Shown piece by piece: positions 1 through 8,380 of a stretch of DNA of 64,000 bases. The translations under genes and the position numbers were made by a program. Source of the stretch: JAHFRG01 sp041495205 (GTDB lineage Bacteria; Pseudomonadota; Gammaproteobacteria; Burkholderiales; JAHFRG01); contig JBGQCF010000002.1 in assembly GCA_041495205.1 (NCBI GenBank), positions 86,874 through 150,873 on the forward strand, written 5' to 3'. Each line of letters opens with the position of its first letter. Position 1 is the stretch's first letter. The notes under the pieces were generated by a model. It saw only the letters and a program-made list of their open reading frames with translations, was not told the DNA's origin and searched no databases.

Positions 1-1
1 T

Positions 2-988
2 TTCATCCAATACACCTATGACAATGCCTCGACGGCAGATACCCCAGCTGTACATTTAAAGGGGCATTCTGGTATGGATAATGCCGACATTCGCCTGGTC
101 GGCAAATCTTACGGGGCCAGCGCACAAGAAGTGGAATATATTTATGGGCTGACCCTGAACAACAACCCGACGGTGCAGGACGTCTGGAACAGCACCCCCG
201 CGTTCGGCTTTCCGTTTACAGCTTCCCCGGTTGCGCTTAGCCCCAGTGCGGCGACGCTGATCGACGGCGGGCTCGGGCAACTTGTCGCGGGATACGGGGC
301 ATATGCCTACCTGAAAAAAACACTGTACGCAGAATTAACTTTCTACCAAACCGCAGACGGCGTATTCACGTGGATGAGGGCAGGCCAGCACAGCGCCGAT
401 TTGGTGCGTCTGCGTGGCCTTAACCCCTACTACCGTGTCGCGCTGACCCATGATTGGGACGCGCATTCGTTGATGGTGGGGGTATTTGGACTGCGCGCCC
501 AGGTGTTTCCCGACAGCACTGATCCGACCACGGCGACTGACCGCTTCACTGATGACGGTGTGGATGCCCAATACCAGTACATCACCAATCCGCACACGTT
601 TACCACGCAAGTGACCTATATTCACGAGAAACAGGCTTTTGATGCGAGCAACCCCGGGATCGTTGATATTTTGAAGACGTGGCGCGCCAAGGCAACGTAT
701 TACTACCAGAGGAAATACGGCGCCACGTTCCAGTACTTCGATACATCCGGAACGGCTGACCCCGCACTCTATACCACCGGTGAAGCAGCCAAAAACAGCT
801 TTAATGGTTTCCCCAACAGCAACGGGTTCATCTTTGAACTGGACTATTTGCCAATCCAGAACGTCAGGTTGATGGCGCAGTACACAGCCTATAAGAAGTT
901 TAACGGCGGGCGCGACAATTACGATGGCTTTGGCAGGAACGCGAGCGACAATAATACTTGGTTCATGAACGTTTGGGTTGCATTTTGA
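2..988 (+). CDS. Outer-membrane beta-barrel protein, C-terminal part (5' end outside window)
   Basis: The frame is open from the first bases of the window, so the ATG at 74 is probably internal and the N-terminus is missing. The visible 328 residues have alternating hydrophobic/aromatic strands, many Tyr, Asn and Gly turns and a terminal aromatic residue (NVWVAF), typical of an outer-membrane barrel. The segment around YGLTLNNNPTVQDVW and WGFPF-like turns recalls large betaproteobacterial porin-like proteins sometimes annotated as cytochrome c because a heme domain precedes the barrel. That region is off the window, so no CxxCH motif can be seen here. It lies 78 bases upstream of a tetraheme cytochrome gene and a HiPIP gene in the same direction. 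Barrel assignment is fairly sure; an electron-transfer role is inferred from context. Confidence 0.7.
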   Translation, partial: FIQYTYDNASTADTPAVHLKGHSGMDNADIRLVGKSYGASAQEVEYIYGLTLNNNPTVQDVWNSTPAFGFPFTASPVALSPSAATLIDGGLGQLVAGYGAYAYLKKTLYAELTFYQTADGVFTWMRAGQHSADLVRLRGLNPYYRVALTHDWDAHSLMVGVFGLRAQVFPDSTDPTTATDRFTDDGVDAQYQYITNPHTFTTQVTYIHEKQAFDASNPGIVDILKTWRAKATYYYQRKYGATFQYFDTSGTADPALYTTGEAAKNSFNGFPNSNGFIFELDYLPIQNVRLMAQYTAYKKFNGGRDNYDGFGRNASDNNTWFMNVWVAF

Positions 989-1066
989 CGGTGTGCGACG
1001 CTTGAAGATTGTTCACGCACACGAGCATAAAGCGAGTTGAAACGAGCTATATAAAGGACCCCCATA

Positions 1067-2272
1067 ATGATCAGGAGCTTTGCAGTTTTTATCGCGGTGA
1101 CGACGACTCTCTGCAGCGGATTGTCGTGGGGTGATGAACCTACCGGAGAGGTAAAGAAGGCTGCCGCCAAAGTTGCGATCGAGCTTTGTTCATCGTGCCA
1201 CGGACCGGGCGGGCAGAGCGTATCGCCACAGTTTCCGCGGCTCAACGGCCAGCAACAACACTATCTTACGGCGCAACTGCTTGCGCTCAAGAGCAAGACC
1301 CGTGCGGATCCTGAAGCGCATGATTTTATGTGGGGCATGGTTAAAAACCTGGATGATTCCACAATTAGCGGCCTGGCTGAATATTATGCCAAGCAGCCTC
1401 CCATGCACGGCACAAAAAAAGGCCCCGCTGCGCTCATCGAAAAAGGAAAAGCGCTTTTCACAAACGGCGTTCCTTCCAAGAAAATACGGGCATGCGCAGA
1501 CTGCCATGGAGAAAATGCCGGGGGTCAATACATATTCCCTCGTACGATCGAAGGTGCATCCATATTTCCTCGTTTGGCCGGGCAGCACGCCGAATATCTG
1601 GTGCGGCAGGTTACTGTGATTCAGGATAAGCTGCGCGATTCGCCGATTATGCACGGGATTGTTCAACAGCTTTCAGAGGATGAAAAGAAAGCGCTTGCAA
1701 TATATTTGGAGTCTTTGGCTGACGAACCTACCGGAGAGGTAAAGAAAGCTGCCAAAGTTGCGATCGAGCTCTGTTCATCCTGCCACGGACCTGCCGGACA
1801 GAGTGTCGCGCCACAATTTCCGCGGCTCGCCGGCCAGCAACAGCTCTATCTGGCAGCGCAGTTGCGTGCGCTCAAGAGCAAGAGCCGGGCGGATCCCGAG
1901 GCGCATGATTTTATGTGGGGCATCGCCGGAACACTGGATGATTCCTTGATTAGCGGCCTCGCCGAGTATTACGCGAAGCAGCCTCCCATGCACGGCACAA
2001 AAGGCCCCGCTGCACTCATCGAGGAAGGCGAGGCGCTTTTCAAAAATGGCATTCCTTCCAAGAAAATCCCGGCTTGCGCATCCTGCCATGGAGAAAATGC
2101 CCGAGGTGCCTCCCTATTCCCTCGTTTGGCCGGACAGCGCGCCGAATATCTGGTGCGGCAGATTAATGTGATTCAGCAAAATCTGCGCACATCGCCAATT
2201 ATGCATGGGATTGTGGAGCAGCTCTCGGAGAAAGAAATGAAAGCGCTTGCGACATACCTAGAATCCTTGTAG
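1067..2272 (+). CDS. Tetraheme c4-like cytochrome c (internally duplicated diheme unit)
   Basis: A periplasmic electron carrier of 401 residues. A signal peptide (about residues 1-22) precedes four heme-attachment motifs: CSSCH at 41-45, CADCH at 143-147, CSSCH at 236-240 and CASCH at 337-341. Each diheme half (about 24-217 and 219-401) has the c4 pattern, with PRL-GQ and MHG segments after the Cys motifs that could supply the distal Met ligand. The halves are near copies in both protein and DNA, so the gene arose by tandem duplication of a two-heme cytochrome c4. An AAGGA Shine-Dalgarno precedes the ATG. It sits between an outer-membrane barrel gene and a HiPIP gene, probably in one transcript. 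Partner and substrate are not shown by the sequence. Confidence 0.9.
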   Translation: MIRSFAVFIAVTTTLCSGLSWGDEPTGEVKKAAAKVAIELCSSCHGPGGQSVSPQFPRLNGQQQHYLTAQLLALKSKTRADPEAHDFMWGMVKNLDDSTISGLAEYYAKQPPMHGTKKGPAALIEKGKALFTNGVPSKKIRACADCHGENAGGQYIFPRTIEGASIFPRLAGQHAEYLVRQVTVIQDKLRDSPIMHGIVQQLSEDEKKALAIYLESLADEPTGEVKKAAKVAIELCSSCHGPAGQSVAPQFPRLAGQQQLYLAAQLRALKSKSRADPEAHDFMWGIAGTLDDSLISGLAEYYAKQPPMHGTKGPAALIEEGEALFKNGIPSKKIPACASCHGENARGASLFPRLAGQRAEYLVRQINVIQQNLRTSPIMHGIVEQLSEKEMKALATYLESL

Positions 2273-2311
2273 GCCAACCTTGCATTATTCAACAGAGTGG
2301 AGATTAAACAC

Positions 2312-2647
2312 ATGAAGCAGACCCCTATTAATATCCATCGTCGTGGTTTTCTAAAAATCGGTTCGCTTGCGGCAGCGTTTATCGCGGTAGGCACGCATGC
2401 CTTGAAATCCGCTGCACAAGGTGCGCAGGTAGATGAAAAGGATGTGACAGCACAGAGCTTGGGATACAAGCATGACGCAACCAAGGCCGACAAAGCGAAA
2501 TTTCCCAAGTATGCAGCAGGGCAGACATGCGCGAATTGTCAGCTGTTTCAAGGCAAGCCCGGCGAAGCGTGGGGCCCCTGTCCTATTTTTGCCGGCAAGG
2601 TTGTCAACGCCAAGGGCTGGTGTTCAGCTTACATCAAGAAAGCTTAA
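2312..2647 (+). CDS. High-potential iron-sulfur protein (HiPIP)
   Basis: A soluble periplasmic 4Fe-4S electron carrier of 111 residues. The N-terminus has a twin-arginine type signal (HRRGFLK at 9-15 followed by a hydrophobic stretch). The mature domain has the four HiPIP cysteines at about 73, 76, 90 and 104 in the contexts CANC, GPCPIF and GWCSAY. The ATG at 2312 is preferred over an in-frame GTG at 2297 because GGAG lies at the right distance before it. The gene follows the tetraheme cytochrome by 39 bases. HiPIPs shuttle electrons between membrane complexes and periplasmic cytochromes or reductases. Here it is a likely partner of the cytochrome, by context only. Confidence 0.93.
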   Translation: MKQTPINIHRRGFLKIGSLAAAFIAVGTHALKSAAQGAQVDEKDVTAQSLGYKHDATKADKAKFPKYAAGQTCANCQLFQGKPGEAWGPCPIFAGKVVNAKGWCSAYIKKA

Positions 2648-2767
2648 TCCGTCGCTATTGGCGCTGACTGCACTGCCTGAGTGATGCGGCCGGTTCACTC
2701 AAGTTTAAGAAATCGCACTCAAGGCGACGAAAGTCATGGCCCTTCATCTGGCTGCATGGCGCACCAC
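2648..2767. other. Convergent intergenic gap
   Basis: Short spacer between the HiPIP gene and the minus-strand beta-CASP gene. I see no clear terminator hairpin or further gene. Confidence 0.4.
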
Positions 2768-4126
2768 TCAATCAAGCCGGTCCTGCTCAAGATAATCCGG
2801 AACACGGCAGTTCCAGCCTAACTCTTCCTCGATGCGGTGACGCAGGGCGTCCGCCGCCGCGGGTTCCCCATGGGTTACGAATGTGCGCCGAGGCGGCGTC
2901 CTGAAGCCTCTCAGCCAAGCCATGATCTCGCTGGCATCGGCATGCGCCGAAAGATTGTTGATGGCAGCGACCTCGGCGCGGATCGGCACGTACCCGCCGT
3001 GAATCTTCACCGACTCGGCCCCGGCAAGAATGGACGCGCCGCGCGTGCCGCCGGCCTGGAATCCGGAAAAGAGAATGGTGTTGCGGGGGTCGGGGGCGAA
3101 AGCTTTCAGGTGATGCACGACTCGGCCGCCTGTGGCCATGCCGCTTGCCGCGATGATAATCATGGGGCCGCGCTTGTTGTTGAGGCTCTTCGATTCTTTC
3201 GCACTGTTGACGATGTGGGCGGTCGTGCACATCGCATCACACTGTTCCGGCGTCAACCTGTGCTCGCCGAGGTGATTGTGAAATACCTGCGTCACATCGG
3301 CTGCCATCGGGCTGTTGAGAAATACCGGAAGGTCGGGAATAGTTTTCTCTGCCTTTAACAAGTGGATGTAATAGAGAAGCGTCTGGGCACGGCCGACCGC
3401 AAATGCGGGAATGATGACGACTCCACCTCGTTTGGCGGTGCGGTTGATGATCTCCGCTAGTTTCAGGCGCGGGTCAGCCGGATCGTGCCGGCGATCACCA
3501 TAAGTGGATTCGACCACCAGATAATCGGCTGTCTCGATCGTCTTGGGCGCGGGCATCACCATGTCGTTGGGACGCCCGATGTCCCCGGAGAACAGGATTG
3601 ACGTTTCCGGGCTGCGAATGGATACGAATGCAGAACCGAGAATATGCCCTGAAGGAAGGAATTGCACTTTGAGTTCCTTTTCCAGAACCCACTCGGCGTC
3701 GAAATCGAGCGGCGAGAAGAGCTTCAGACAATTTCCGGCATCCTCCTTTGTATAAAGCGGCAGTGCCGGCTTGTGCTTGGAGAATCCCTGCCGATTCGCA
3801 TATTCGGCTTCTTCTTCCTGCAGATGACCGCTGTCGGGAAGCAGGATCTCACAGAGATCACGGGTCGCATGCGTGCAGTAGATCCGCCCCGTGAAACCGT
3901 TTTTAGCGAGCAGCGGGATGTAACCACTGTGATCGATGTGAGCATGGGTAAGGACTACAGCGTTGATGGTCTGGGGATCGACGGGCAACGGCTCCCAGTT
4001 TCTCAGGCGCAATTGTTTAAAGCCCTGGAACAGTCCGCAGTCAATAAGAATCTTTTTCGAGCCTGTGCTCACCAGATACTTTGATCCTGTGACGGTGCCC
4101 GTTGCGCCCAGGAATTGGATTTTCAT
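2768..4126 (-). CDS. Beta-CASP metallo-beta-lactamase-fold RNA nuclease
   Basis: A cytoplasmic protein of 452 residues from the CPSF73/YsxC-unrelated beta-CASP branch of metallo-beta-lactamase enzymes, expected to cut or trim RNA with two zinc ions. The zinc motif HAHIDH is at 61-66, GDIGRPN carries a metal Asp, and the beta-CASP part includes SSTYG-like VESTYG, PAFAVGRAQ, SASGMATGG-like and HGGYVPI segments. A C-terminal VTHGEP supplies the last metal His. Length is normal for bacterial members. It is the last gene of a minus-strand run, 47 bases after ftsH. A broken copy of the same gene start lies upstream of ftsH at 6027-6137, so the locus once had two copies or was rearranged. Confidence 0.9.
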   Translation of the reverse strand: MKIQFLGATGTVTGSKYLVSTGSKKILIDCGLFQGFKQLRLRNWEPLPVDPQTINAVVLTHAHIDHSGYIPLLAKNGFTGRIYCTHATRDLCEILLPDSGHLQEEEAEYANRQGFSKHKPALPLYTKEDAGNCLKLFSPLDFDAEWVLEKELKVQFLPSGHILGSAFVSIRSPETSILFSGDIGRPNDMVMPAPKTIETADYLVVESTYGDRRHDPADPRLKLAEIINRTAKRGGVVIIPAFAVGRAQTLLYYIHLLKAEKTIPDLPVFLNSPMAADVTQVFHNHLGEHRLTPEQCDAMCTTAHIVNSAKESKSLNNKRGPMIIIAASGMATGGRVVHHLKAFAPDPRNTILFSGFQAGGTRGASILAGAESVKIHGGYVPIRAEVAAINNLSAHADASEIMAWLRGFRTPPRRTFVTHGEPAAADALRHRIEEELGWNCRVPDYLEQDRLD

Positions 4127-4173
4127 GATTTTCCGCGATAGAGCTGCTTGAATGTTGTGTCGGTCGGCGAGGC

Positions 4174-5982
4174 TTATTGCGGGTTCGCTGCGATCAGCTT
4201 GAGATCATCTTCGACAAGCGTTTCCTTGCTCAATAGCAGTTCGGCTCCCTTCTCGAGGTTCTTCCGCCGTTTGCTGAGCAGCCCGACCGCCCGTTCGAAG
4301 GCGCTGCCCACAAGCGCCCGAATTGCACTGTCAATTTCCCGAGCTGTTTCTTCGCTGTAGCTTCGCTCCTGCGCGAGTGCCGGGCCTTCCAAAAATACCG
4401 AGCGCGGGGCTTCGTAGGTCACTTGCCCCAGCTTTTCGTCCATCCCGTAGCGCATGACCATGCTACGTGCGATGTCCGTCGCTTTCGCCAGGTCATCGGC
4501 TGCGCCAGTCGAGAGTTTCCCTAACACGATGTGTTCCGCTGCCCGGCCGCCGAGCAGCACCGTCATCTTGTTCTCCAGTTCCTCGCGGGTCATGAGAAAA
4601 CGGTCTTCGATCGGACGCTGAATGGTGTAGCCGAGCGCGCCGATGCCGCGCGGGATGATCGAAATCTTGTGCACCACATCAACGCCGGGCAGCGACATCG
4701 CCACCAGCGCATGCCCCATCTCATGGTAGGCAACCACTTTGCGCTCCAACGGGTTGAGAATCCGGTTTTTCTTTTCCAGCCCGGCGACGATACGCTCGAC
4801 CGCCGCGGTAAAATCGGCGAGCGTCACGGCTTCCGCTACGCGACGTGTGGCAAGCAATGCCGCCTCGTTGACGAGGTTGGCGATGTCGGCGCCGGTAAAT
4901 CCCGGTGTGAGCGCGGCGATCTGCTCGACGTCAGTGTCCGGGGCAAGCTTTACCTTCTTTAGATGCACGTTCAGAATTTGTACCCGTCCTTTCTTGTCCG
5001 GCCGGTCCACCAGCACTTGCCGATCGAACCGGCCGGCACGCAATAGTGCTGTATCCAGGATTTCCGGCCGGTTGGTCGCGGCGAGCAGGATCAGGCCCTG
5101 GCTTGGGTCGAAGCCGTCCATTTCGGATAGCAACTGATTCAGCGTTTGCTCCTTCTCGTCGTGGCCAGCCAGGGGATACGCGGCGCGGGCGCGCCCCAGC
5201 GCGTCCAGCTCATCGATGAAAATTATGGCGGGTGCTTTCTTGCGCCCCTGTTCGAACAGGTCGCGCACACGTGCCGCGCCGACCCCAACGAACATTTCCA
5301 CAAACTCCGAGCCGCTGATTGAGAAAAATGGCACGCCCGCTTCGCCGGCGACGGCGCGCGCAAGCAGCGTCTTTCCGGTTCCCGGCGGGCCGACGAGCAG
5401 CACACCTTTCGGGATGCGCCCGCCGAGCCGGCTGTAGCGCTGCGGGTCTTTGAGGAACCCGACGACTTCCCTCAACTCTTCCTTCGCCTCATCCACACCC
5501 GCAACATCTTCAAACGTTACCTTGGTATCCGTTTCCATGTAGACCTTGGCCTTGCTCTTGCCGATTGAGAGAAACCCACCCCCCATGCCGCCTTGCTCGG
5601 CCATTCTCTTGGCGAGGAACATCCACACCACAAGAAACACAAGTGCCGGCACAACCCAACCCAAGATGTCCCGAAAGAGCCTGCTCTCAACGACCCCGGT
5701 GTACTTTACGTCGTATTGCGAGAGATCACGCGCAAGCTCTGGATTGACCGGAGTCGTTACAAAGCGGCTACGCCCGTCCGGGAGCGGTTCTTTGTACACC
5801 CCTTGGATAGTGTTGCTGCCAATCGTGATCTCTTTAATCTTGCCGGCTTTTAGATGATGCTGGAACTCGCTGTAGGAAATCGGCTCGACTTGCGTCATCG
5901 TCATCCATGCGTCTCGCAGCCACAAGACTCCAAGGATGGCAATGATCAAGTACCAAAGGTTGAATTGAGTCTGCTTTTCCAT
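4174..5982 (-). CDS. ftsH: ATP-dependent zinc metalloprotease FtsH (accessory copy likely)
   Basis: A membrane-anchored AAA+ protease of 602 residues that extracts and degrades membrane and soluble proteins. It has a first membrane helix at about 11-27, a periplasmic domain, a second helix at about 108-124, Walker A GPPGTGKT at 198-205, Walker B IIFIDELDALG near 253, the pore loop MFVGVGA and the zinc motif HEMGH (usually HEAGH) in the protease domain. The ATG at 5982 has a GGAGG site just upstream; an earlier in-frame start gives an implausible extension made of beta-CASP remnant sequence. FIDELDALG instead of the usual FIDEIDAVG, and the setting beside archaeal-type MAT and copper genes, suggest an accessory FtsH rather than the housekeeping one. 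That last point is inference. Confidence 0.93.
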   Translation of the reverse strand: MEKQTQFNLWYLIIAILGVLWLRDAWMTMTQVEPISYSEFQHHLKAGKIKEITIGSNTIQGVYKEPLPDGRSRFVTTPVNPELARDLSQYDVKYTGVVESRLFRDILGWVVPALVFLVVWMFLAKRMAEQGGMGGGFLSIGKSKAKVYMETDTKVTFEDVAGVDEAKEELREVVGFLKDPQRYSRLGGRIPKGVLLVGPPGTGKTLLARAVAGEAGVPFFSISGSEFVEMFVGVGAARVRDLFEQGRKKAPAIIFIDELDALGRARAAYPLAGHDEKEQTLNQLLSEMDGFDPSQGLILLAATNRPEILDTALLRAGRFDRQVLVDRPDKKGRVQILNVHLKKVKLAPDTDVEQIAALTPGFTGADIANLVNEAALLATRRVAEAVTLADFTAAVERIVAGLEKKNRILNPLERKVVAYHEMGHALVAMSLPGVDVVHKISIIPRGIGALGYTIQRPIEDRFLMTREELENKMTVLLGGRAAEHIVLGKLSTGAADDLAKATDIARSMVMRYGMDEKLGQVTYEAPRSVFLEGPALAQERSYSEETAREIDSAIRALVGSAFERAVGLLSKRRKNLEKGAELLLSKETLVEDDLKLIAANPQ

Positions 5983-6026
5983 ATCGTCCTCCGACTTCGC
6001 GGTTCGGATCCCCGATCCATAAAATG

Positions 6027-6137
6027 GCGCAATTGTTTGAAGCCCTGGAACAGTCCGCAATCCACCAGCACGCGTTTACCACCCGCTTCCACGAGATACT
6101 TTGAGCCGGTCACCGTGCCGGTCGCGCCAAGATGCGT
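6027..6137 (-). pseudogene. Remnant of a second beta-CASP nuclease gene (N-terminus only)
   Basis: Read on the minus strand, this stretch encodes LGATGTVTGSKYLVEAGGKR and continues to VDCGLFQGFKQLR, which matches residues 6-40 of the intact beta-CASP protein at 2768-4126. There is no start codon where the intact gene has one, and homology stops abruptly just before the ftsH ribosome-binding region. It occupies the spacer between the MAT gene and ftsH. It is a truncated gene scar, not a functional ORF. The divergence (for example EAGGKRVLV against STGSKKILI) shows that it is an older paralogue rather than a recent duplicate. Confidence 0.85.
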
Positions 6138-6138
6138 C

Positions 6139-7329
6139 TCAATGTACTAGTATGGTCCCGCTTATGATGAGATGGCTGACTTCCTCGATGCGGTCTAGGC
6201 GGCGATCGGCGATGCGCTTGATTTCCGAGGCAAGAGATGCGGTGACGCCGTGTTTTGCCGCGACCTCGACGGCGAGCAACTGTGGACAGTCAATCGGCTC
6301 ACCGATGGCCGACACGATCTGGACGTTCGCTTCTTCCACTTCCTCGAACTGCTCGCAGATGTCGCGCGCTATGAGCATCGCCAGCACGTTATAAAGCTTG
6401 CCGACATGCGCGACCGGGTTCTTTCCGGCCGCGGCCTCGAGTGACATGGCGCGGCCGGGCGTGATAAGACCGCTCACGCGGTTGCCGCGGCCGACCTGGC
6501 CGTCGTCGCCCATCTCGGCGCTAAGGCCGGATACCGTGAGATAGACTCCGGATTCATCGGTCGCACCATCGTCGTCGAGGTTGTTGATTCTGAGCACCGC
6601 GGGAAGCTCCAGGCGCTCGAGAAGGTAATGCTGAACCGAGTGCTTGATCTCGAAATAGTCGCGGACACCTTGAACGTGACGGTCAACGAACGCAAGGGCG
6701 ACCGTGAGGTTGAGCGAAGTCTTGATCCGATGGGCAATGATCTTGTAGTCGTCGCCGGCCGCGGGAAAGGCTTGTCTGAATTCCGGCGAGCGCAGCATCG
6801 CGGCGACAGCGAGCACGGTTTTTTCAGTGGTCGAATACGGGGCAAAGCCCGCGCCGAATGAGCTGTCGTTCGCCAACGGCACTTCGGACGTCTCGGCAAA
6901 GACACGTTTGAGATTGAGGCTGCCTTCGCGTATCTCGGTAACGATTTCGAAAATGCCGGAGTCGCATCGCAGGTTCCCCGAGAGACAGCGTCGGGCGGCA
7001 TCCATCGCGATTTGCCGCACATCTATACGGGCGTCGGGACGCGTCGCCCTGCCACACAGGATCAGCTTGACCCGTTGCACGATGGCGCCTCCGCCGAAGC
7101 GGGGAGCGCTTTCGCCCGCAACCAGCAGGCCCTTGTCGAGGTTATGGTGCAGAACCCGGCCGTAATGCTGCAGGTAGGCAAGGGAAAGCTCGCGCGAAGC
7201 TGCTTCGCAGGTTGCATCCATGATTGAGTCCGGATGCCCGACACCCTTGTGCTCGCAGATCTCGATGTCGCGCTTTCCGAGCGGTACCCCGGCCAGAGCG
7301 TCCACAATTATGTTTCTCCCCGAAGTCAT
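6139..7329 (-). CDS. Archaeal-type methionine adenosyltransferase (AdoMet synthetase)
   Basis: Makes S-adenosylmethionine from methionine and ATP in the cytoplasm. The 396-residue protein belongs to the archaeal-type family, not the MetK family. It shows CEHKGVGHPDSI near the N-terminus, HHNLDKGLLVAG, the glycine-rich FGGGAI, DDDGATDES and GQVGRGNRVSGLITPGR, where MetK proteins have unrelated spacing. The ATG at 7329 is chosen over a TTG 18 bases upstream; neither has a strong ribosome-binding site. Some bacteria carry this family in addition to MetK. Its neighbours are FtsH and an ICMT-like methyltransferase, which might use the product locally, but that is speculation. Confidence 0.92.
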   Translation of the reverse strand: MTSGRNIIVDALAGVPLGKRDIEICEHKGVGHPDSIMDATCEAASRELSLAYLQHYGRVLHHNLDKGLLVAGESAPRFGGGAIVQRVKLILCGRATRPDARIDVRQIAMDAARRCLSGNLRCDSGIFEIVTEIREGSLNLKRVFAETSEVPLANDSSFGAGFAPYSTTEKTVLAVAAMLRSPEFRQAFPAAGDDYKIIAHRIKTSLNLTVALAFVDRHVQGVRDYFEIKHSVQHYLLERLELPAVLRINNLDDDGATDESGVYLTVSGLSAEMGDDGQVGRGNRVSGLITPGRAMSLEAAAGKNPVAHVGKLYNVLAMLIARDICEQFEEVEEANVQIVSAIGEPIDCPQLLAVEVAAKHGVTASLASEIKRIADRRLDRIEEVSHLIISGTILVH

Positions 7330-7441
7330 CTGTTGTTCATCCGGCAACTGGTGGCGTAAGGCGTAACACTCCTCTTCAGATCATGGCGTTGAAATTCGGC
7401 GTACCACCTTACCCGCGCAGCGCGCGGTTGCCGTACGGCAG

Positions 7442-8098
7442 TCATCCGTGGTGCAACGGTCTGCGATCCCAGGAGGGAATGAATCCAGGCGTGTTCTCCA
7501 TGTAGCGCCTATAGTCATCTCCGAACTCTGCAATGGCCTCCTTTTCTTCGCGGCGCGCCAGCCGGACGTACATGTAAACCAGCACCGGGAACATCGCGAG
7601 GGTCAGCAACGTCGGCCACTGAAACAGGAAACCGAACATGATGAGCACGAACGCGACATACTGCGGATGGCGGATACGTGCGTAGGGACCGGCGGTCGCG
7701 AGCGCGCGCTTGCGCTGCGCGGCGTAGAGCACCTGCCACGCCGAGGAGAGCAACCAGAAGCCGCCGCCGATGAATACGAAGCTCAATAAATGAAACGGTC
7801 CAAAGTGCGGGTTGGCGCGCCAACCGAACAGCATCTCCAACAGATGGCCGGCATCGTGCGCGAGCCAATCCACTCCAGGATAACGGCTCTGGAGCCAGCC
7901 CGAAAGCAGATAAATAGTGAGCGGATAGCCGTACATTTCGGTAAAGAGCGCGATGATGAATGCGGAGAAAGCGCCGAAAGAGCGCCAGTCGCGCGAGCTC
8001 TGCGGCTTGGCGAAGCTGAAGGCGAAGATGATGAACACGGCCGAATTGATGATCACCAGCATCCACAACCCGTAGGCCGGAGAGTCTGTTTGGTTCAT
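7442..8098 (-). CDS. ICMT/PEMT-like integral membrane methyltransferase
   Basis: A 218-residue membrane protein with about five hydrophobic segments. The C-terminal part has the signature of isoprenylcysteine carboxyl methyltransferase and phospholipid methyltransferase families: GPYARIRHPQYVAF followed by a hydrophobic pair, then RREEKEAIAEFGDDYRRYM near the end, which forms the AdoMet site in relatives. Substrate is unknown; in bacteria these proteins are commonly found with metal-resistance genes. The start ATG overlaps the stop of the DUF2933 gene by four bases, so translation is probably coupled. Confidence 0.8.
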   Translation of the reverse strand: MNQTDSPAYGLWMLVIINSAVFIIFAFSFAKPQSSRDWRSFGAFSAFIIALFTEMYGYPLTIYLLSGWLQSRYPGVDWLAHDAGHLLEMLFGWRANPHFGPFHLLSFVFIGGGFWLLSSAWQVLYAAQRKRALATAGPYARIRHPQYVAFVLIMFGFLFQWPTLLTLAMFPVLVYMYVRLARREEKEAIAEFGDDYRRYMENTPGFIPSWDRRPLHHG

Positions 8099-8355
8099 TT
8101 GCGTTCTCCTTTTCGGTCGTTGTCGGAACGGGTGCCCTCGTGTTCATGTTTCTGATGGCCACTGTGTCTGTGATGAAATAAATGCATCAGTGGACAGGCG
8201 AGCAGGAAAAGGAAAGGCAGGTAATAGAGCAGCCCTGTGAGGTGTGCTCGATGCTCGGTGATAAGAAAGAATCCCGCGATCAACAGAAAGCCGATAAATA
8301 CAAATTTCCCTATCGAATTCGACGAATTGTGGTCTTGCCCAGGATCATGATTCAT
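8095..8355 (-). CDS. DUF2933-type small membrane protein
   Basis: An 86-residue protein with two adjoining hydrophobic segments (about 15-32 and 40-60) and a His-rich cytosolic or periplasmic tail (CPLMHLFHHRHSGHQKHEHE). This matches the DUF2933 pattern seen beside copper ATPases and multicopper genes. The histidines could bind copper, which is inference. Its stop overlaps the start of the downstream methyltransferase gene. No enzymatic motif is present. Confidence 0.75.
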   Translation of the reverse strand: MNHDPGQDHNSSNSIGKFVFIGFLLIAGFFLITEHRAHLTGLLYYLPFLFLLACPLMHLFHHRHSGHQKHEHEGTRSDNDRKGERK

Positions 8356-8380
8356 GTTGATGCTCCTTCCAATATTCCAT

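Noticed and set aside
5983..6060. 26-residue N-terminal extension of FtsH
   Set aside because: It is encoded by the beta-CASP remnant and spacer; the ATG at 5982 has a GGAGG site and gives the standard FtsH start.
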